Positions 50,358 through 59,096 of a DNA stretch of 64,000 bases are shown here, piece by piece. The stretch spans positions 34,069-98,068 of the forward strand of contig JAJYTE010000006.1 of assembly GCA_021793215.1 (NCBI GenBank). Reading direction: 5' to 3'. The stretch comes from Bacillota bacterium (GTDB lineage Bacteria; Bacillota; Sulfobacillia; JAJZYS01; JAJYTV01). Made by a program: the position numbers and the translations under genes. Each line of letters begins with the position of its first letter. The first letter of the stretch is position 1. The notes beneath the pieces were generated by a model, which made no database searches, was not told the origin of the DNA, and saw only the letters and a list, made by a program, of their open reading frames with translations.

Positions 50358-51559
50358 GATTCGGTCTGCAGTCGGCCGCCCGCGACGATCACCGACCGCT
50401 GCACCCACAGCGCGTTCAGCCCGAAGAGCGCCGCCGTGACGAAGAAGATCGCCGGGATGCTGAAGGATGCGCTGATGAAGCCGCCGAGCAGCGGACCGAT
50501 CAGGCTGCCGGCCATGAAGAAGCTGCTGTTGTAGCCGAACGCGCGCCCCTGGAGCGCTGGCGGCGTGTTGCGCCGGATCATCGCCTGGACGGCCGGCAGC
50601 AGCCCGCCGACGGCGATGCCCAGTAGTACGCGCATGCCCATCAGCCAGTAGACGGAGGGGGCGAAGGCCTGCGGCAGGTAGAGAACGGCCGCAGCGACGA
50701 GTGACCAGAGCAGTACCTTCTGGGGGCCGATCCGGTCGGCGAGACGCCCGAGACGGGGCGCCGAGATGAGGTTCCCCACGCCCACGGCGGCGAAGGTCGC
50801 GCCCGCGAGCGTCGTGAGGTGGGGGGCGAGCGGGCTCAACTGGCGCACGTAGAGGGTCACGATCGGCTCGATCGCAAGGTAGCCGGTCTGCAGGAGAAGG
50901 CTGACGACGAAGAGCGGGATCACGACGCCGGATCGGCGGATGACGTCGAAGAAGGATTTCGTGTCGACTCCGGCTGCCCGAGCGTCGGGCTTGTACTCCT
51001 CGCGGACGAAGAGGACGACGAGGACAGTCGCCATCAGCATCAGGCCGCCCGTAACGAAGAACACGTGTCGCAGGCTCATCCACTCCGCGAGCACGCCACC
51101 GACGAACGGTCCGATGAGGCCACCCGTGACGGCCCCGGTCTGCAGCGTCCCGAGCGCCCGACCCGCGGATTCGGACGGCGTCTGGGTCGCCTGCAGCGCT
51201 GTGGCCGCCGAGATGAAGCCGGCGACCGAACCCATCAGCGCGCGCAAGAGGAAGAGCTGCCACACCGACGTCACGAGGCCCATCGACGCCATCAACACGC
51301 CCATGCCGATGCTCGACCGCAGCAGCATGACCCGGCGGCCGTAGCGGTCCGCGAGCCGGCCCCAAAGCGGCTGCACGAACGTGGACACCATGTAGCTCGC
51401 GCTGAACACGAGGCCTGTCCAGCGTTCGACGTCCGCGGTGCTCCGCACACCGAGTCCATGGATGTAGAGCGGCAGGAATGGGATCACGAGGTTCATCCCG
51501 GCCATCAGGAGGAACTCGGTGGCCCAGAGCACGTACAGTGTGCGCTGCCATGGCTGCAC
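50354..51559 (-). CDS. Major facilitator superfamily transporter, first of a paralogous pair
   Basis: A 401-aa carrier with about 12 transmembrane helices and the MFS signature GRLADRYGRRVMLLRSS. It opens QPWQRTLYVLWATEFLL, very like the neighbour at 52351 (EPWQRNLFVLWVGVFLT), so the two are paralogues. The GTG start has GAGGAGG upstream. Resemblance to multidrug efflux carriers (drug/H+ antiporters) is general; substrate unknown. Confidence 0.9.
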   Translation of the reverse strand: MQPWQRTLYVLWATEFLLMAGMNLVIPFLPLYIHGLGVRSTADVERWTGLVFSASYMVSTFVQPLWGRLADRYGRRVMLLRSSIGMGVLMASMGLVTSVWQLFLLRALMGSVAGFISAATALQATQTPSESAGRALGTLQTGAVTGGLIGPFVGGVLAEWMSLRHVFFVTGGLMLMATVLVVLFVREEYKPDARAAGVDTKSFFDVIRRSGVVIPLFVVSLLLQTGYLAIEPIVTLYVRQLSPLAPHLTTLAGATFAAVGVGNLISAPRLGRLADRIGPQKVLLWSLVAAAVLYLPQAFAPSVYWLMGMRVLLGIAVGGLLPAVQAMIRRNTPPALQGRAFGYNSSFFMAGSLIGPLLGGFISASFSIPAIFFVTAALFGLNALWVQRSVIVAGGRLQTES

Positions 51560-51602
51560 GAGACCGTCCTCCTCTGGTGTGGGGAGACAGGATGCGCTTC
51601 TC

Positions 51603-52238
51603 TCAGTCCGCGGCGTCGGCTGCGACGATCCGCGCCAGGAGCACGGGTTCCGGTGTGGCGCCGGAGAACGCCTGCTCGCCGAGGGCTGTGCGCACCGTGA
51701 AGTGGGGGGCGGCCTTCACCTGGAATACGTCCGCGAGTTCCGGAAAGGTGGAGAGTTCGACCGCGATCGCCCCCAGGAGCGGCTGCTCGAGCGCCCAGGC
51801 ATGCAGCAGGCGCACCGCCTGCGCACAGGTCGTTCAGCCGGGCGATGTCAGGATGCGCACGGCCACCGGACGCCGCATGCGCCCGATCGTCTCGCGGGCG
51901 AGCGGCGAGGCGAGCGATTGGCCACGCGAAAGGGCCACGAGTTCATCGACGAAGGCGTCGAGCGAGAATCCCGTCGGGAAACCGGCGTGGCGGTTGCCGC
52001 GCGGGCCGTCCTCCTCCGCGAGCGACATGCCGTAGACCGGGTAGCGGGAGCTGGGGAGCAGGGGGTCTTCCGGCGCTGCGCCGCCGAACTCCCGCACCGA
52101 GAGCAGCGGCTGCAGCGAGAGGAGCTGCGCGAGATCGGCATCCGGGTCGACGTCGGCGGCCAACGTGCTCCATACCGACACGGGCCGCTCCATCTCGCCA
52201 AGGGCGGCGCCGAGCAGGCGCCTTCGCGCTTCGATCAC
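51603..52238 (-). CDS. Selenocysteine-containing protein disulfide oxidoreductase-like protein (UGA read as Sec)
   Basis: The frame opens at GTG 52238 (AAGGGAAGGG upstream) and runs to a TGA at 51836-51834, then continues in frame to a final TGA at 51605-51603. The 211-aa read-through has a two-domain PDO/glutaredoxin-like layout: an N-terminal thioredoxin fold without a CxxC (SLQPLLSVREFGG, FPTGFSLDAFVDELVAL) and a C-terminal fold with RRPVAVRILTSPG-U-TTCAQAV (Sec at residue 135). The usual active site there is C-x-x-C. VKAAPHFTV supplies the cis-Pro. A 7-bp hairpin follows. Without Sec the gene looks like two unrelated short frames. Confidence 0.83.
51806..51822 (-). promoter_or_regulatory. 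Candidate SECIS hairpin of the third seleno-redoxin
   Basis: GCAGGCG and CGCCTGC pair perfectly around loop GTG on the minus strand. The loop lies 19-21 nt after the UGA. It is the same length of stem and similar geometry as the other two candidate elements. Confidence 0.55.
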
Positions 52239-52315
52239 TTCGATCCCTTCCCTTGCATGGTCGCATGATCCGCTTTCCACCGCGCGGCCATCCCTTCCTG
52301 CCGCGTGGGCGCGCG

Positions 52316-52344
52316 TTGTCAGCCCATTGGGACAGGCGTAGAAT
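52316..52344 (+). promoter_or_regulatory. Promoter of the second MFS gene
   Basis: TTGTCA (52316-52321) and TAGAAT (52339-52344) are separated by 17 bp. The expected start (7 nt after the -10) falls at 52351, the A of the ATG, which predicts a leaderless mRNA. Confidence 0.7.
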
Positions 52345-52350
52345 CTCAGC

Positions 52351-53583
52351 ATGATCGGTCGCCTGCGGGGTATGGAACTCGAGCCTTGGCAACGAAACCT
52401 CTTCGTGCTCTGGGTGGGCGTATTCCTGACGTCCGCGAGCTACTCGATGGTAGTGCCCTTTCTACCCCTGTTCCTGCTGCAGATCGGCGTCCATCGCGGG
52501 ATCGACATCTGGTCCGGCGTACTCTTCAGCTCCACGTTCCTCGCGAGTGCCCTCATCTCGCCCTGGTGGGGATCGATCGCCGACCGCTACGGCCGGCGGC
52601 CGATGCTGCTCCGCTCGGGGTTCGCGCTGTTCGTCGCCTACGCGCTGACGGCGCTCGTGCAGACGCCGGTGCAGCTCCTGGTCCTTCGGACGGTGCAGGG
52701 ATTGCTCTCGGGCTACGTGCCGAACGCGATCACACTCGTCGGAACCAGCGCCCCGCAACGCCGCGTGGGCTGGGCGCTCTCTGTGATGGCGACGGCGTCC
52801 GCGACCGGCGCGATCATCGGGCCCCTGATCGGGGGCGTCGTCTCGCACCTATTCAGTACGCGCATCGCATTCTCGAGCGCGTCGGTGCTCGTGCTGTGCG
52901 CTGCGCTGCTGGCTCTACTCTTCGTGCGCGAGGAGAACTTCGCGCCGGCCGAGCGCAGCACAGTGCTCAAAGACCTCAAGGTGGCCGCCGGCAACCGCCC
53001 GTTCCTCGGAGTGATCGCCCTCGCGATGCTCGTGAACTTCTCCGTGATGACGATCGAGCCGATCCTACCGCTCTACATCGTGCAACTCGGAGGCTCGCTG
53101 CGTGACGCCTCGCTCGTCGCCGGCATCGTCTTCTCGCTCGTGGGCATCGCGAGCGTCTTCTTCGCGCCGCGTTGGGGGCGGCTCGCGGACCGGCGCGGCT
53201 TCCCCTTGATCCTCTCGGTCGGCCTGCTCGGTGGAGGGATCGGCAACCTCTTGCAGATCCCCTTCCACGGCATCGTGCCGTTCGGCGTCGTGCGCTTCGC
53301 CTACGGGGCGTTCTTCTGCGCCGTGTTCCCCGCCCTGAACGGGCTCGTGGTACAGACGACGCCCAAGGAGTTCCGCGGTCGCGCGTTTGGGCTCAATCAG
53401 AGCGCGGGCCAGCTGGGCACCATGCTCGGTCCGCTCGTCGGCGGGATCGCCTCGAGCGCGTTCGGCATCCACAGCGTCTTCTGGTTGACGGGCGGATGCC
53501 TCCTCGCCGCGGCGGCGTTCGCGCAGCGGGGCGCGCGGCAGTGGCGGCCGCGGCCGGCCGCTGTCGGTGCGGCCTCCGACTGA
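52351..53583 (+). CDS. Major facilitator superfamily transporter, second of a paralogous pair
   Basis: A 410-aa carrier with 12 predicted helices, GSIADRYGRRPMLLRSG and a second half GRLADRRGFPLIL. It is a paralogue of the protein at 50354-51559, lying on the other side of the third seleno-redoxin gene. ATG 52351 lies at the predicted transcription start, so the message may be leaderless; ATG 52372 is an alternative with a weak GGGG upstream. Substrate unknown. Confidence 0.9.
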   Translation: MIGRLRGMELEPWQRNLFVLWVGVFLTSASYSMVVPFLPLFLLQIGVHRGIDIWSGVLFSSTFLASALISPWWGSIADRYGRRPMLLRSGFALFVAYALTALVQTPVQLLVLRTVQGLLSGYVPNAITLVGTSAPQRRVGWALSVMATASATGAIIGPLIGGVVSHLFSTRIAFSSASVLVLCAALLALLFVREENFAPAERSTVLKDLKVAAGNRPFLGVIALAMLVNFSVMTIEPILPLYIVQLGGSLRDASLVAGIVFSLVGIASVFFAPRWGRLADRRGFPLILSVGLLGGGIGNLLQIPFHGIVPFGVVRFAYGAFFCAVFPALNGLVVQTTPKEFRGRAFGLNQSAGQLGTMLGPLVGGIASSAFGIHSVFWLTGGCLLAAAAFAQRGARQWRPRPAAVGAASD

Positions 53584-53613
53584 TCCCTTCGGGGGGTCAC
53601 CCTGCTTACAAGG

Positions 53614-55278
53614 CTACGCGCGTGCGTGCGGTGCCTGGGCTGCCTTCAGCGTCGCGATCCGGATCGCAAGGCCGAAGAGAAACCAGTTCTCGGGGTCCGA
53701 CAGGCTGCGGCCCGTCAGCGACTCGATCTTGTTGATCCGGTAGACGAGCGATTGCCGGTGCAGGTTCAGAAGTCGCGCCGTCTCGCTGATCTGGCCGCGC
53801 GTACGCAGGAAGGTGCTCAGCGTCACCACGAGCTCGCCGCCCTTCTTGTGATCGTAGTCCGCCAGCCTGTCGAGCAGTTCGCGCACGAACTCCTGCACTT
53901 CGGGATCCTCCGCGATCCGCAGCAGGGTGCGGTAGAGACGCACCTCCCGCGCCGCGGTGCGGTGACCGACTCCGTTCTGGCGGTAGCCGATGTCGAGCGC
54001 CTCGAGCGCCGCCTTGTAGCCGGCGGCGAACGCAGCCGCTCCAGGCTGCTGGCTCGCGATGCCCCAGGAGATCACGAGGCGCGGCATCACCTCGAGCAGT
54101 TGGCGGTCGACGCGATCGAGGAGCCGGTGGGCGGGCTGGAGCGCCTCGTCTTCGGTCGCCTCGACGTAGACCAGGAAGGTCTCGCGCTGGTAGGAGAGCA
54201 CGACGCGCAGGCCGAGCGCTTCGCTGGCGCGCGCGATCACCTCCTCCACGGCATGGTGCACGCGGTCGACCCGGTCGAGGACTCCGCCGCCGGCGACACC
54301 CTCCTCCTCCTGGTTGTCGGCGTGGCCGACGATGCAGATGTGGCGCCGCTCCAGGTGCAGGCCGAGCCGCGCCCCGGTCGAGAGCGCCTCGTCCGGCGCG
54401 ATCTGGCCCTTTGCCAGGTTCCAGATGAAGGCGGCACGGCTGCGCATCTCCGCACCGCGCATCGCACTCTGGTTGAGGAACCAGAACGCGCACGCGGTGG
54501 CCGCGTGCTCCACCATCTGCCGCTCGCGCCAGCCGAAGGCGAAGACGCCGGCCTTCGAGGTGTCATGCAGAACGAGGTAGCCGTCGACGCCCTGGGTCGA
54601 TCCGATCGGGTACTGCAAGAGACGGCAGCCGTGCAGCGGGATCTCGACCGGGACGGATGGCGTGGGGTGCGGCGCGTCGGGGGATGCGGTCCCCTGCGCC
54701 TCGCGGAAGAGCTCCTCGAGCCGATGCGACCCGGAGCCGCGGCCCACGACCTCGCCGCGCGCGTCGGCGATCAGCGTCGGCATCTGGAGGCGGCGGGAGA
54801 TGGCGGTTGCGACGTCTGCAGGGCTCGCCCCGCGCAGGATCAGGTCGAGCACGTCGGCCTGGATCTCTTGCGCGGCCTCGAGCGTCCCGAGTTCCGCCTT
54901 CCGGAGCGCGTCGGAGACGGCGTGGCCGATCTCGGAGAAGCGGACTTCCCAAGGAATCTCCAGAATCGGCAACTCGCGTTCCTCGGCGAGTGCGATCACG
55001 CGCGCGGGAATCTCGGGGATGTAGTAGCCCGTGGCGATGCCGAGCGCCGCCGCCTTCGACGCGGCGACGTCGCAGACCAGCTGCTCGAGCAGCTTGGGAG
55101 CCTCGTTGCAGCCCATGGCCGACGTCAGGACGAACTCGTCCTCGCGCACGAAATCCTCCACGGGCATCTCGATCACGGAGACCCAGCGCACGCGCCTGTC
55201 TCCCCAGGACTTCACGGTGCGAAGGTGCGCGGAGCGCAGCACCGGGAACTCGAGGATCTCCTTCCAGGCGATGTCCAT
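53614..55278 (-). CDS. PucR-family transcriptional regulator
   Basis: A 554-aa protein with an N-terminal PucR domain (about residues 5-130), a linker/GGDEF-like middle and a C-terminal PucR-type HTH (SETARLLNLHRQSLVYRINKI). PucR proteins control purine or amino acid catabolism and often sense a metabolite. Divergent thrC-thrB starts 212 bp away, and an xanthine dehydrogenase-type operon lies 9 kb upstream; neither link is proven. ATG 55278 has GGGAGGTG upstream. Confidence 0.87.
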   Translation of the reverse strand: MDIAWKEILEFPVLRSAHLRTVKSWGDRRVRWVSVIEMPVEDFVREDEFVLTSAMGCNEAPKLLEQLVCDVAASKAAALGIATGYYIPEIPARVIALAEERELPILEIPWEVRFSEIGHAVSDALRKAELGTLEAAQEIQADVLDLILRGASPADVATAISRRLQMPTLIADARGEVVGRGSGSHRLEELFREAQGTASPDAPHPTPSVPVEIPLHGCRLLQYPIGSTQGVDGYLVLHDTSKAGVFAFGWRERQMVEHAATACAFWFLNQSAMRGAEMRSRAAFIWNLAKGQIAPDEALSTGARLGLHLERRHICIVGHADNQEEEGVAGGGVLDRVDRVHHAVEEVIARASEALGLRVVLSYQRETFLVYVEATEDEALQPAHRLLDRVDRQLLEVMPRLVISWGIASQQPGAAAFAAGYKAALEALDIGYRQNGVGHRTAAREVRLYRTLLRIAEDPEVQEFVRELLDRLADYDHKKGGELVVTLSTFLRTRGQISETARLLNLHRQSLVYRINKIESLTGRSLSDPENWFLFGLAIRIATLKAAQAPHARA

Positions 55279-55489
55279 GCGCGCACCTCCCTCCAGCGAT
55301 CCTGACTCGGTTCGTGCACCATTCGCACCGCACCGGGAAAGCTCCTGCGCTCAGTCTCGTGAGGGCTCGGGCGACGACCGCCGGCAAGGCCAGGGCGACC
55401 GAATTCTGCAGATCCGCGCCCCGGGCGCGAAGGGAAGCGCGTAAAGCCGTCGAAGGATGGCAGGAGGACCCGCCGAAGGGAGACGGACC

Positions 55490-56530
55490 ATGGGCGTTCT
55501 GGCACAGTACGCGCAGCACCTCGCGCTCAGTGAGAAGACGCCGCGCATCACGCTCGGGGAAGGCGGGACGCCGCTCGTGTCCGCCCCGCGCATCGGCAGC
55601 GCGCTGGGCATCGAACTCTACCTCAAGTTCGAGGGACAGAACCCGACCGGCTCCTTCAAGGATCGCGGCATGGTGATGGCCGTCGCGAAGGCACTCGAGG
55701 ACGGCGCCTCCGCCATCGTCTGCGCCTCGACGGGCAACACTTCGGCTTCGGCCGCGGCCTACGCCGCAGCGGCAGGGCTGCGCGCAGTCGTCGTCGTTCC
55801 GGCGGGGCGGGTGGCGCAGGGCAAGTTGGCGCAGGCGCTGATCTACGGTGCGCAGATCGTGGCGGTTGAGGGCAATTTCGACGACGCGCTGACGATCGTG
55901 CGCCGGCTCGCGGAGGGCGGGGAGTTCACGCTCGTCAACTCCGTCAACCCCTGGCGCATCGAGGGGCAGAAGACCGGGGCGTTCGAGGTGGTCGACGCGC
56001 TGGGAGACGCACCGGACATCCTTGCCATCCCGGTCGGCAACGCGGGCAACATCAGCGCGTACGCCAAAGGCTTTCGCGAGTACCGCGCGGCGGGCAAGCT
56101 GCGTACAGCGCCGAAGCTGCTCGGCTTCCAGGCAGCTGGCGCCGCCCCGTTCGTTGCGGGCGCTCCGGTCGTGAACCCGGAGACGGTCGCGACCGCGATC
56201 CGCATTGGGAACCCTGCGAGCTGGGACCTGGCGCTGGCCGCGGTCGAGGAGTTCGGCGGAGGGTTCTACGCGGTGGAGGACGACGAGATCCTCGCCGCGC
56301 AGCGCCGCGTGGCAAGCGAAGCGGGCGTCTTCCCCGAGCCCGCGTCGGCGGCGCCGCTTGCGGGACTCGAGCGCCTGCACCGAGAGGGAAGACTTCCGCG
56401 CGGAGCACGCGTGGTCGCAGTGCTCACGGGCAACGGCCTCAAGGACCCCGACGCCGCGTTGCGCGCGGCAGCGCCCGTCAACACGGTTCGCGCCGAATTC
56501 GAGGCGGTACGCGAGGCGATCGCCGGGTGA
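55490..56530 (+). CDS. thrC: Threonine synthase
   Basis: A 346-aa PLP enzyme that makes threonine from O-phosphohomoserine. The PLP Lys is in TGSFKDRGM, the phosphate loop and CASTGNTSASAAAYAA follow, and VVVVPAGRVAQGK. It belongs to the short, class I-like group. ATG 55490 follows AAGGGAG. Its stop overlaps the thrB GTG (GTGA), giving the operon thrC-thrB. Confidence 0.95.
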   Translation: MGVLAQYAQHLALSEKTPRITLGEGGTPLVSAPRIGSALGIELYLKFEGQNPTGSFKDRGMVMAVAKALEDGASAIVCASTGNTSASAAAYAAAAGLRAVVVVPAGRVAQGKLAQALIYGAQIVAVEGNFDDALTIVRRLAEGGEFTLVNSVNPWRIEGQKTGAFEVVDALGDAPDILAIPVGNAGNISAYAKGFREYRAAGKLRTAPKLLGFQAAGAAPFVAGAPVVNPETVATAIRIGNPASWDLALAAVEEFGGGFYAVEDDEILAAQRRVASEAGVFPEPASAAPLAGLERLHREGRLPRGARVVAVLTGNGLKDPDAALRAAAPVNTVRAEFEAVREAIAG

Positions 56531-57408
56531 GGGTACTGATCAGCGCCCCCGCGACGACCGCAAACCTCGGCTCGGGGTTCGACGTCTTCGCTGCCGCGCT
56601 CTCCTGCCAGAACCGCTTCACGGTCGAAACGGGCGGTGACGGCTTCTCGCTGCGCGGCGAGGGGAGTCTCGCGCCCCTCGGCGAGAACCTCTTCCATGCG
56701 GGCCTCGACGCCGGAGCGGCGCTCCTGGGGGAGCCGGCGCCGACGGTGCGGGTGCAAGCCGAGGCGGAGGTTCCTCTGCGCTCCGGCCTGGGAAGCTCGG
56801 CGACCGCAATCTGCGCCGGTCTTCTCGCCGCACAGGCCCTGATCGGGCGCGACCTGCCGTTCGAGGAGAGCCTGCGCATCGCGGGACGGCTCGACGGCCA
56901 TCCAGACAACGTGGCGGCATGCCTGCTCGGTGGTCTGACCATGTCGACCGGCGGCGGCGTCGTCCGTCGCATGCCAGCGCCCGCGCTGCGGGCGATCGTC
57001 TTCTACCCTGGCACGGAACAGGCCACGGAGGCCGCCCGGCGCTGTCTTTCGCAGCAAGTGGAGCGCTCCGACGCCGTCTTCAACATCGGACGCGCCGGAC
57101 TCCTTGTGTACGCGATGGTGCATGGCGAGTACGACCTCCTGCGCGTCGCGTGCGAGGACCGCCTCCATGAGTCGCAACGGCTGGCTGCACTGCCCTTCGC
57201 CGAGGAGGCGCGCGCCGCCGCGGTGGCCGCAGGCGCATTCGCGATGCCGGTCTCCGGTTCGGGTCCAAGCCTCGTCGCCCTGACGCTCCCGGAACATGCG
57301 CCCGCCGTGACCACCGCCCTCGAGGAGGTGGCCCGACGCTACGCCCCGGCGCGCGTGATCGCCCTCGGCTTCAATGACCAGGGCGCACGAGCGGAGCGCC
57401 TGACCTAG
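56527..57408 (+). CDS. thrB: Homoserine kinase
   Basis: A GHMP kinase of 293 aa. ATTANLGSGFDVFAAAL at the N-terminus, the phosphate-binding loop VPLRSGLGSSATAICAGLLAAQAL, and PVSGSGPSLVAL near the C-terminus. It phosphorylates homoserine for the threonine branch. Homoserine is also the substrate of MetX. The GTG overlaps the thrC stop by 4 nt. Confidence 0.95.
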   Translation: MRVLISAPATTANLGSGFDVFAAALSCQNRFTVETGGDGFSLRGEGSLAPLGENLFHAGLDAGAALLGEPAPTVRVQAEAEVPLRSGLGSSATAICAGLLAAQALIGRDLPFEESLRIAGRLDGHPDNVAACLLGGLTMSTGGGVVRRMPAPALRAIVFYPGTEQATEAARRCLSQQVERSDAVFNIGRAGLLVYAMVHGEYDLLRVACEDRLHESQRLAALPFAEEARAAAVAAGAFAMPVSGSGPSLVALTLPEHAPAVTTALEEVARRYAPARVIALGFNDQGARAERLT

Positions 57409-57781
57409 GCCGCCCTGCCAAGCAGCGGCAGGCCGCCCGTGCTCCTTCGACGAGCTGAGGAAGCGACCTGCGGCTAGGGGTGCCGTGGCGTACGCCCGGC
57501 GGCAATAGTCCGTGAGTACGCGGCACGGAGCGCGTATCCCCAGGGGCGCCTGGCTGGCGGCGGCAGGTAGCACTCGTGCCCTCCAGCCCCATCGACGTTT
57601 GGGATCAAGAGAGACTCCTTCGAGACGGGGGAGGCGCGCGGCCGTCGCGCGACGACCGCGATCGCGCAGCGCCGCGGCAGGTGCCCGGCGTTCCACGGCT
57701 GCGGTCACAGGAACGGGACGGCCCGCAGGCCGATTGACTGAAGCGTCCCGGAACATTCGTCAGCGGCCTTCCAAGCGCGGG
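57409..57781. other. Intergenic region between convergent genes
   Basis: The 373-bp gap between the ends of thrB and the VOC/PCD gene contains no gene I can support. It has GC-rich short inverted repeats. I looked for RNase P, tmRNA, SRP and tRNA-Sec signatures on both strands and found none convincing. Confidence 0.5.
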
Positions 57782-58558
57782 CTAGACCATCGCGTCGATC
57801 CTGCGCGCAAGCGCAAGGTCGCGGTCCGTGACGCCCCCCGCGTCATGGCTCGAGAGGCGCAGGTGCACCGTGCGGTACCGGATGTCGATGTCCGGGTGAT
57901 GGCGCAGATCCTCCGCCACTTCGCCGACGCGGTCTACGAACGCAAGCGCCTCGGGGAAGCTCTCGAAGCGGAACGAGCGGCGCAGCTGCGCAGGATCTCC
58001 CTCCCAGAGGGGCAGATCGCGAAGGCCGTCCGCAACATCCGCCGCGGGGAGCGGAGCCTTGGTGGCGCCAGTGTTCGCTTGGGCCAAGAGGTCCTCCAGG
58101 TCGAGGCGCCGGATGGTCATGCCGACGCCCCCCGCCGCGCGCGGCCAGTCGGCGCGGTCGCGGTCGCAGTACAGCTCGACCCCGTTCCCGTCGGGGTCGC
58201 GCAGGTAGATGGCCTCGCTGACCCCGTGGTCGGACGCGCCGTCGATCGGGTGGTGCGCCGCGATCAGGCGCAGAACGGCCTCAGCGAGGTCGCGACGCGT
58301 CGGATAGCGGATCGCCAGGTGGTATAGGCCCGTCGTGCCCGGCGCCGGGGCGGGCGCTCCCTTGCCAGCCCAGGTGTTGAGTCCGATGTGGTGATGGTAG
58401 CCGCCCGCGGAGACGAAAAGCGCCTCGTCGCCCATGCGCTGCATGACGTTGAAACCGAGGATGCCGCAGTAGAACTGTTCAGAGCGCTTGAGATCGGCCA
58501 CCGTCAGATGCACGTGGCCGATGTCCGTTCCTGCGGGAACGCTGTAGTCTGGCAACAA
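57782..58558 (-). CDS. VOC-family dioxygenase-like domain fused to pterin-4a-carbinolamine dehydratase
   Basis: A 258-aa two-domain protein. Residues 1-135 are a vicinal-oxygen-chelate (glyoxalase/extradiol dioxygenase) domain with metal ligands in GHVHLTVADL, HHHIGLNTW and DPDGNGVELY. Residues 165-258 are a pterin-4a-carbinolamine dehydratase (DCoH) with LRHHPDIDIRYRTVHLRLSSHDAGG. Such dehydratases recycle pterin cofactor or moonlight. The joining of the two in one gene is unusual. TTG 58558 has AGGGGGG upstream. Confidence 0.88.
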   Translation of the reverse strand: MLPDYSVPAGTDIGHVHLTVADLKRSEQFYCGILGFNVMQRMGDEALFVSAGGYHHHIGLNTWAGKGAPAPAPGTTGLYHLAIRYPTRRDLAEAVLRLIAAHHPIDGASDHGVSEAIYLRDPDGNGVELYCDRDRADWPRAAGGVGMTIRRLDLEDLLAQANTGATKAPLPAADVADGLRDLPLWEGDPAQLRRSFRFESFPEALAFVDRVGEVAEDLRHHPDIDIRYRTVHLRLSSHDAGGVTDRDLALARRIDAMV

Positions 58559-58625
58559 CCAGCCCCCCTTCGCTTGATCCTAGGCGCTGCGGCTCTTCTG
58601 CCGCAAGGCGCGGCGCCCTGGCGTG

Positions 58626-58634
58626 TGCTATGAT
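58626..58634 (+). promoter_or_regulatory. Extended -10 promoter of the NifX-like gene
   Basis: TGCTATGAT fits the extended -10 consensus, 45 nt before the ATG at 58679. A strong ribosome-binding site (GGAGGAG) lies between. Confidence 0.6.
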
Positions 58635-58678
58635 CGCTGCGCGGCGGCGATGCCGCATCTCGAACGGAGGAGTTGCAC

Positions 58679-59017
58679 ATGGTCATCCTTGCGACGATCA
58701 CCGACCAAGGCAGGGTCGGCGGCGGCTTCGGCCGCGCCGATCGCGTTGCCGTCGCCCACCTGCAGGCCGAAGGCGGCTTCGCGGTGGAGGAGATCGACGT
58801 CGGCTGGGACGCCAAGCACGACCAGCATGCGGACGGGCTGCACCACGCGATGATCGCGAAGTTCCTCAAGGAGCAGGCGGTCGACAAGGTGGTCACCGGT
58901 CACATGGGTGGCGGCATGGCCCAGATGCTCGCGTCGATGAAGATCCAGGTCGTGGAGGCCGAAGGGCCGCTCGACGAGGTCCTGCACGCCGCGGCCGAGA
59001 CGCACTCCGGCCGCTGA
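58679..59017 (+). CDS. Dinitrogenase iron-molybdenum cofactor biosynthesis (NifX/NafY-like) protein
   Basis: A 112-aa single-domain protein of the NifB/NifX C-terminal fold. TITDQGRVGGGFGRADRVA at the N-terminus and DKVVTGHMGGGMAQML in the middle are typical. No nif genes are nearby, so it probably binds a metal cluster or pterin for another job. Notably the window also has a molybdenum hydroxylase. ATG 58679 follows GGAGGAG by 6 nt. Confidence 0.8.
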   Translation: MVILATITDQGRVGGGFGRADRVAVAHLQAEGGFAVEEIDVGWDAKHDQHADGLHHAMIAKFLKEQAVDKVVTGHMGGGMAQMLASMKIQVVEAEGPLDEVLHAAAETHSGR

Positions 59018-59035
59018 CACCCTCCCAGGGCGCGG

Positions 59036-59076
59036 ACAGGAGGAGTCCTGCGGCACTGCCGCGGGACTCCTCCTGT
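59036..59076. terminator. Bidirectional terminator between the NifX-like gene and pckA
   Basis: A 19-bp near-perfect stem (59036-59054 with 59058-59076), ACAGGAGGAGTCC on the left arm and GGACTCCTCCTGT on the right, with a CGGC/GCCG inner part and a 3-nt loop. The genes on both sides converge on it. The T tail is short. Confidence 0.8.
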
Positions 59077-59096
59077 TGATGGACCTCGTCCGCTGC

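Noticed and set aside
54563..56380. 605-aa minus-strand frame over the 5' end of the PucR gene and thrC
   Set aside because: It covers the PucR gene in a different frame and thrC antisense; both real genes have strong motifs.
57409..57781. Possible selC (tRNA-Sec), RNase P or tmRNA
   Set aside because: No 8-bp acceptor with UCA anticodon loop, no P4 or tag sequence motifs could be found on either strand.
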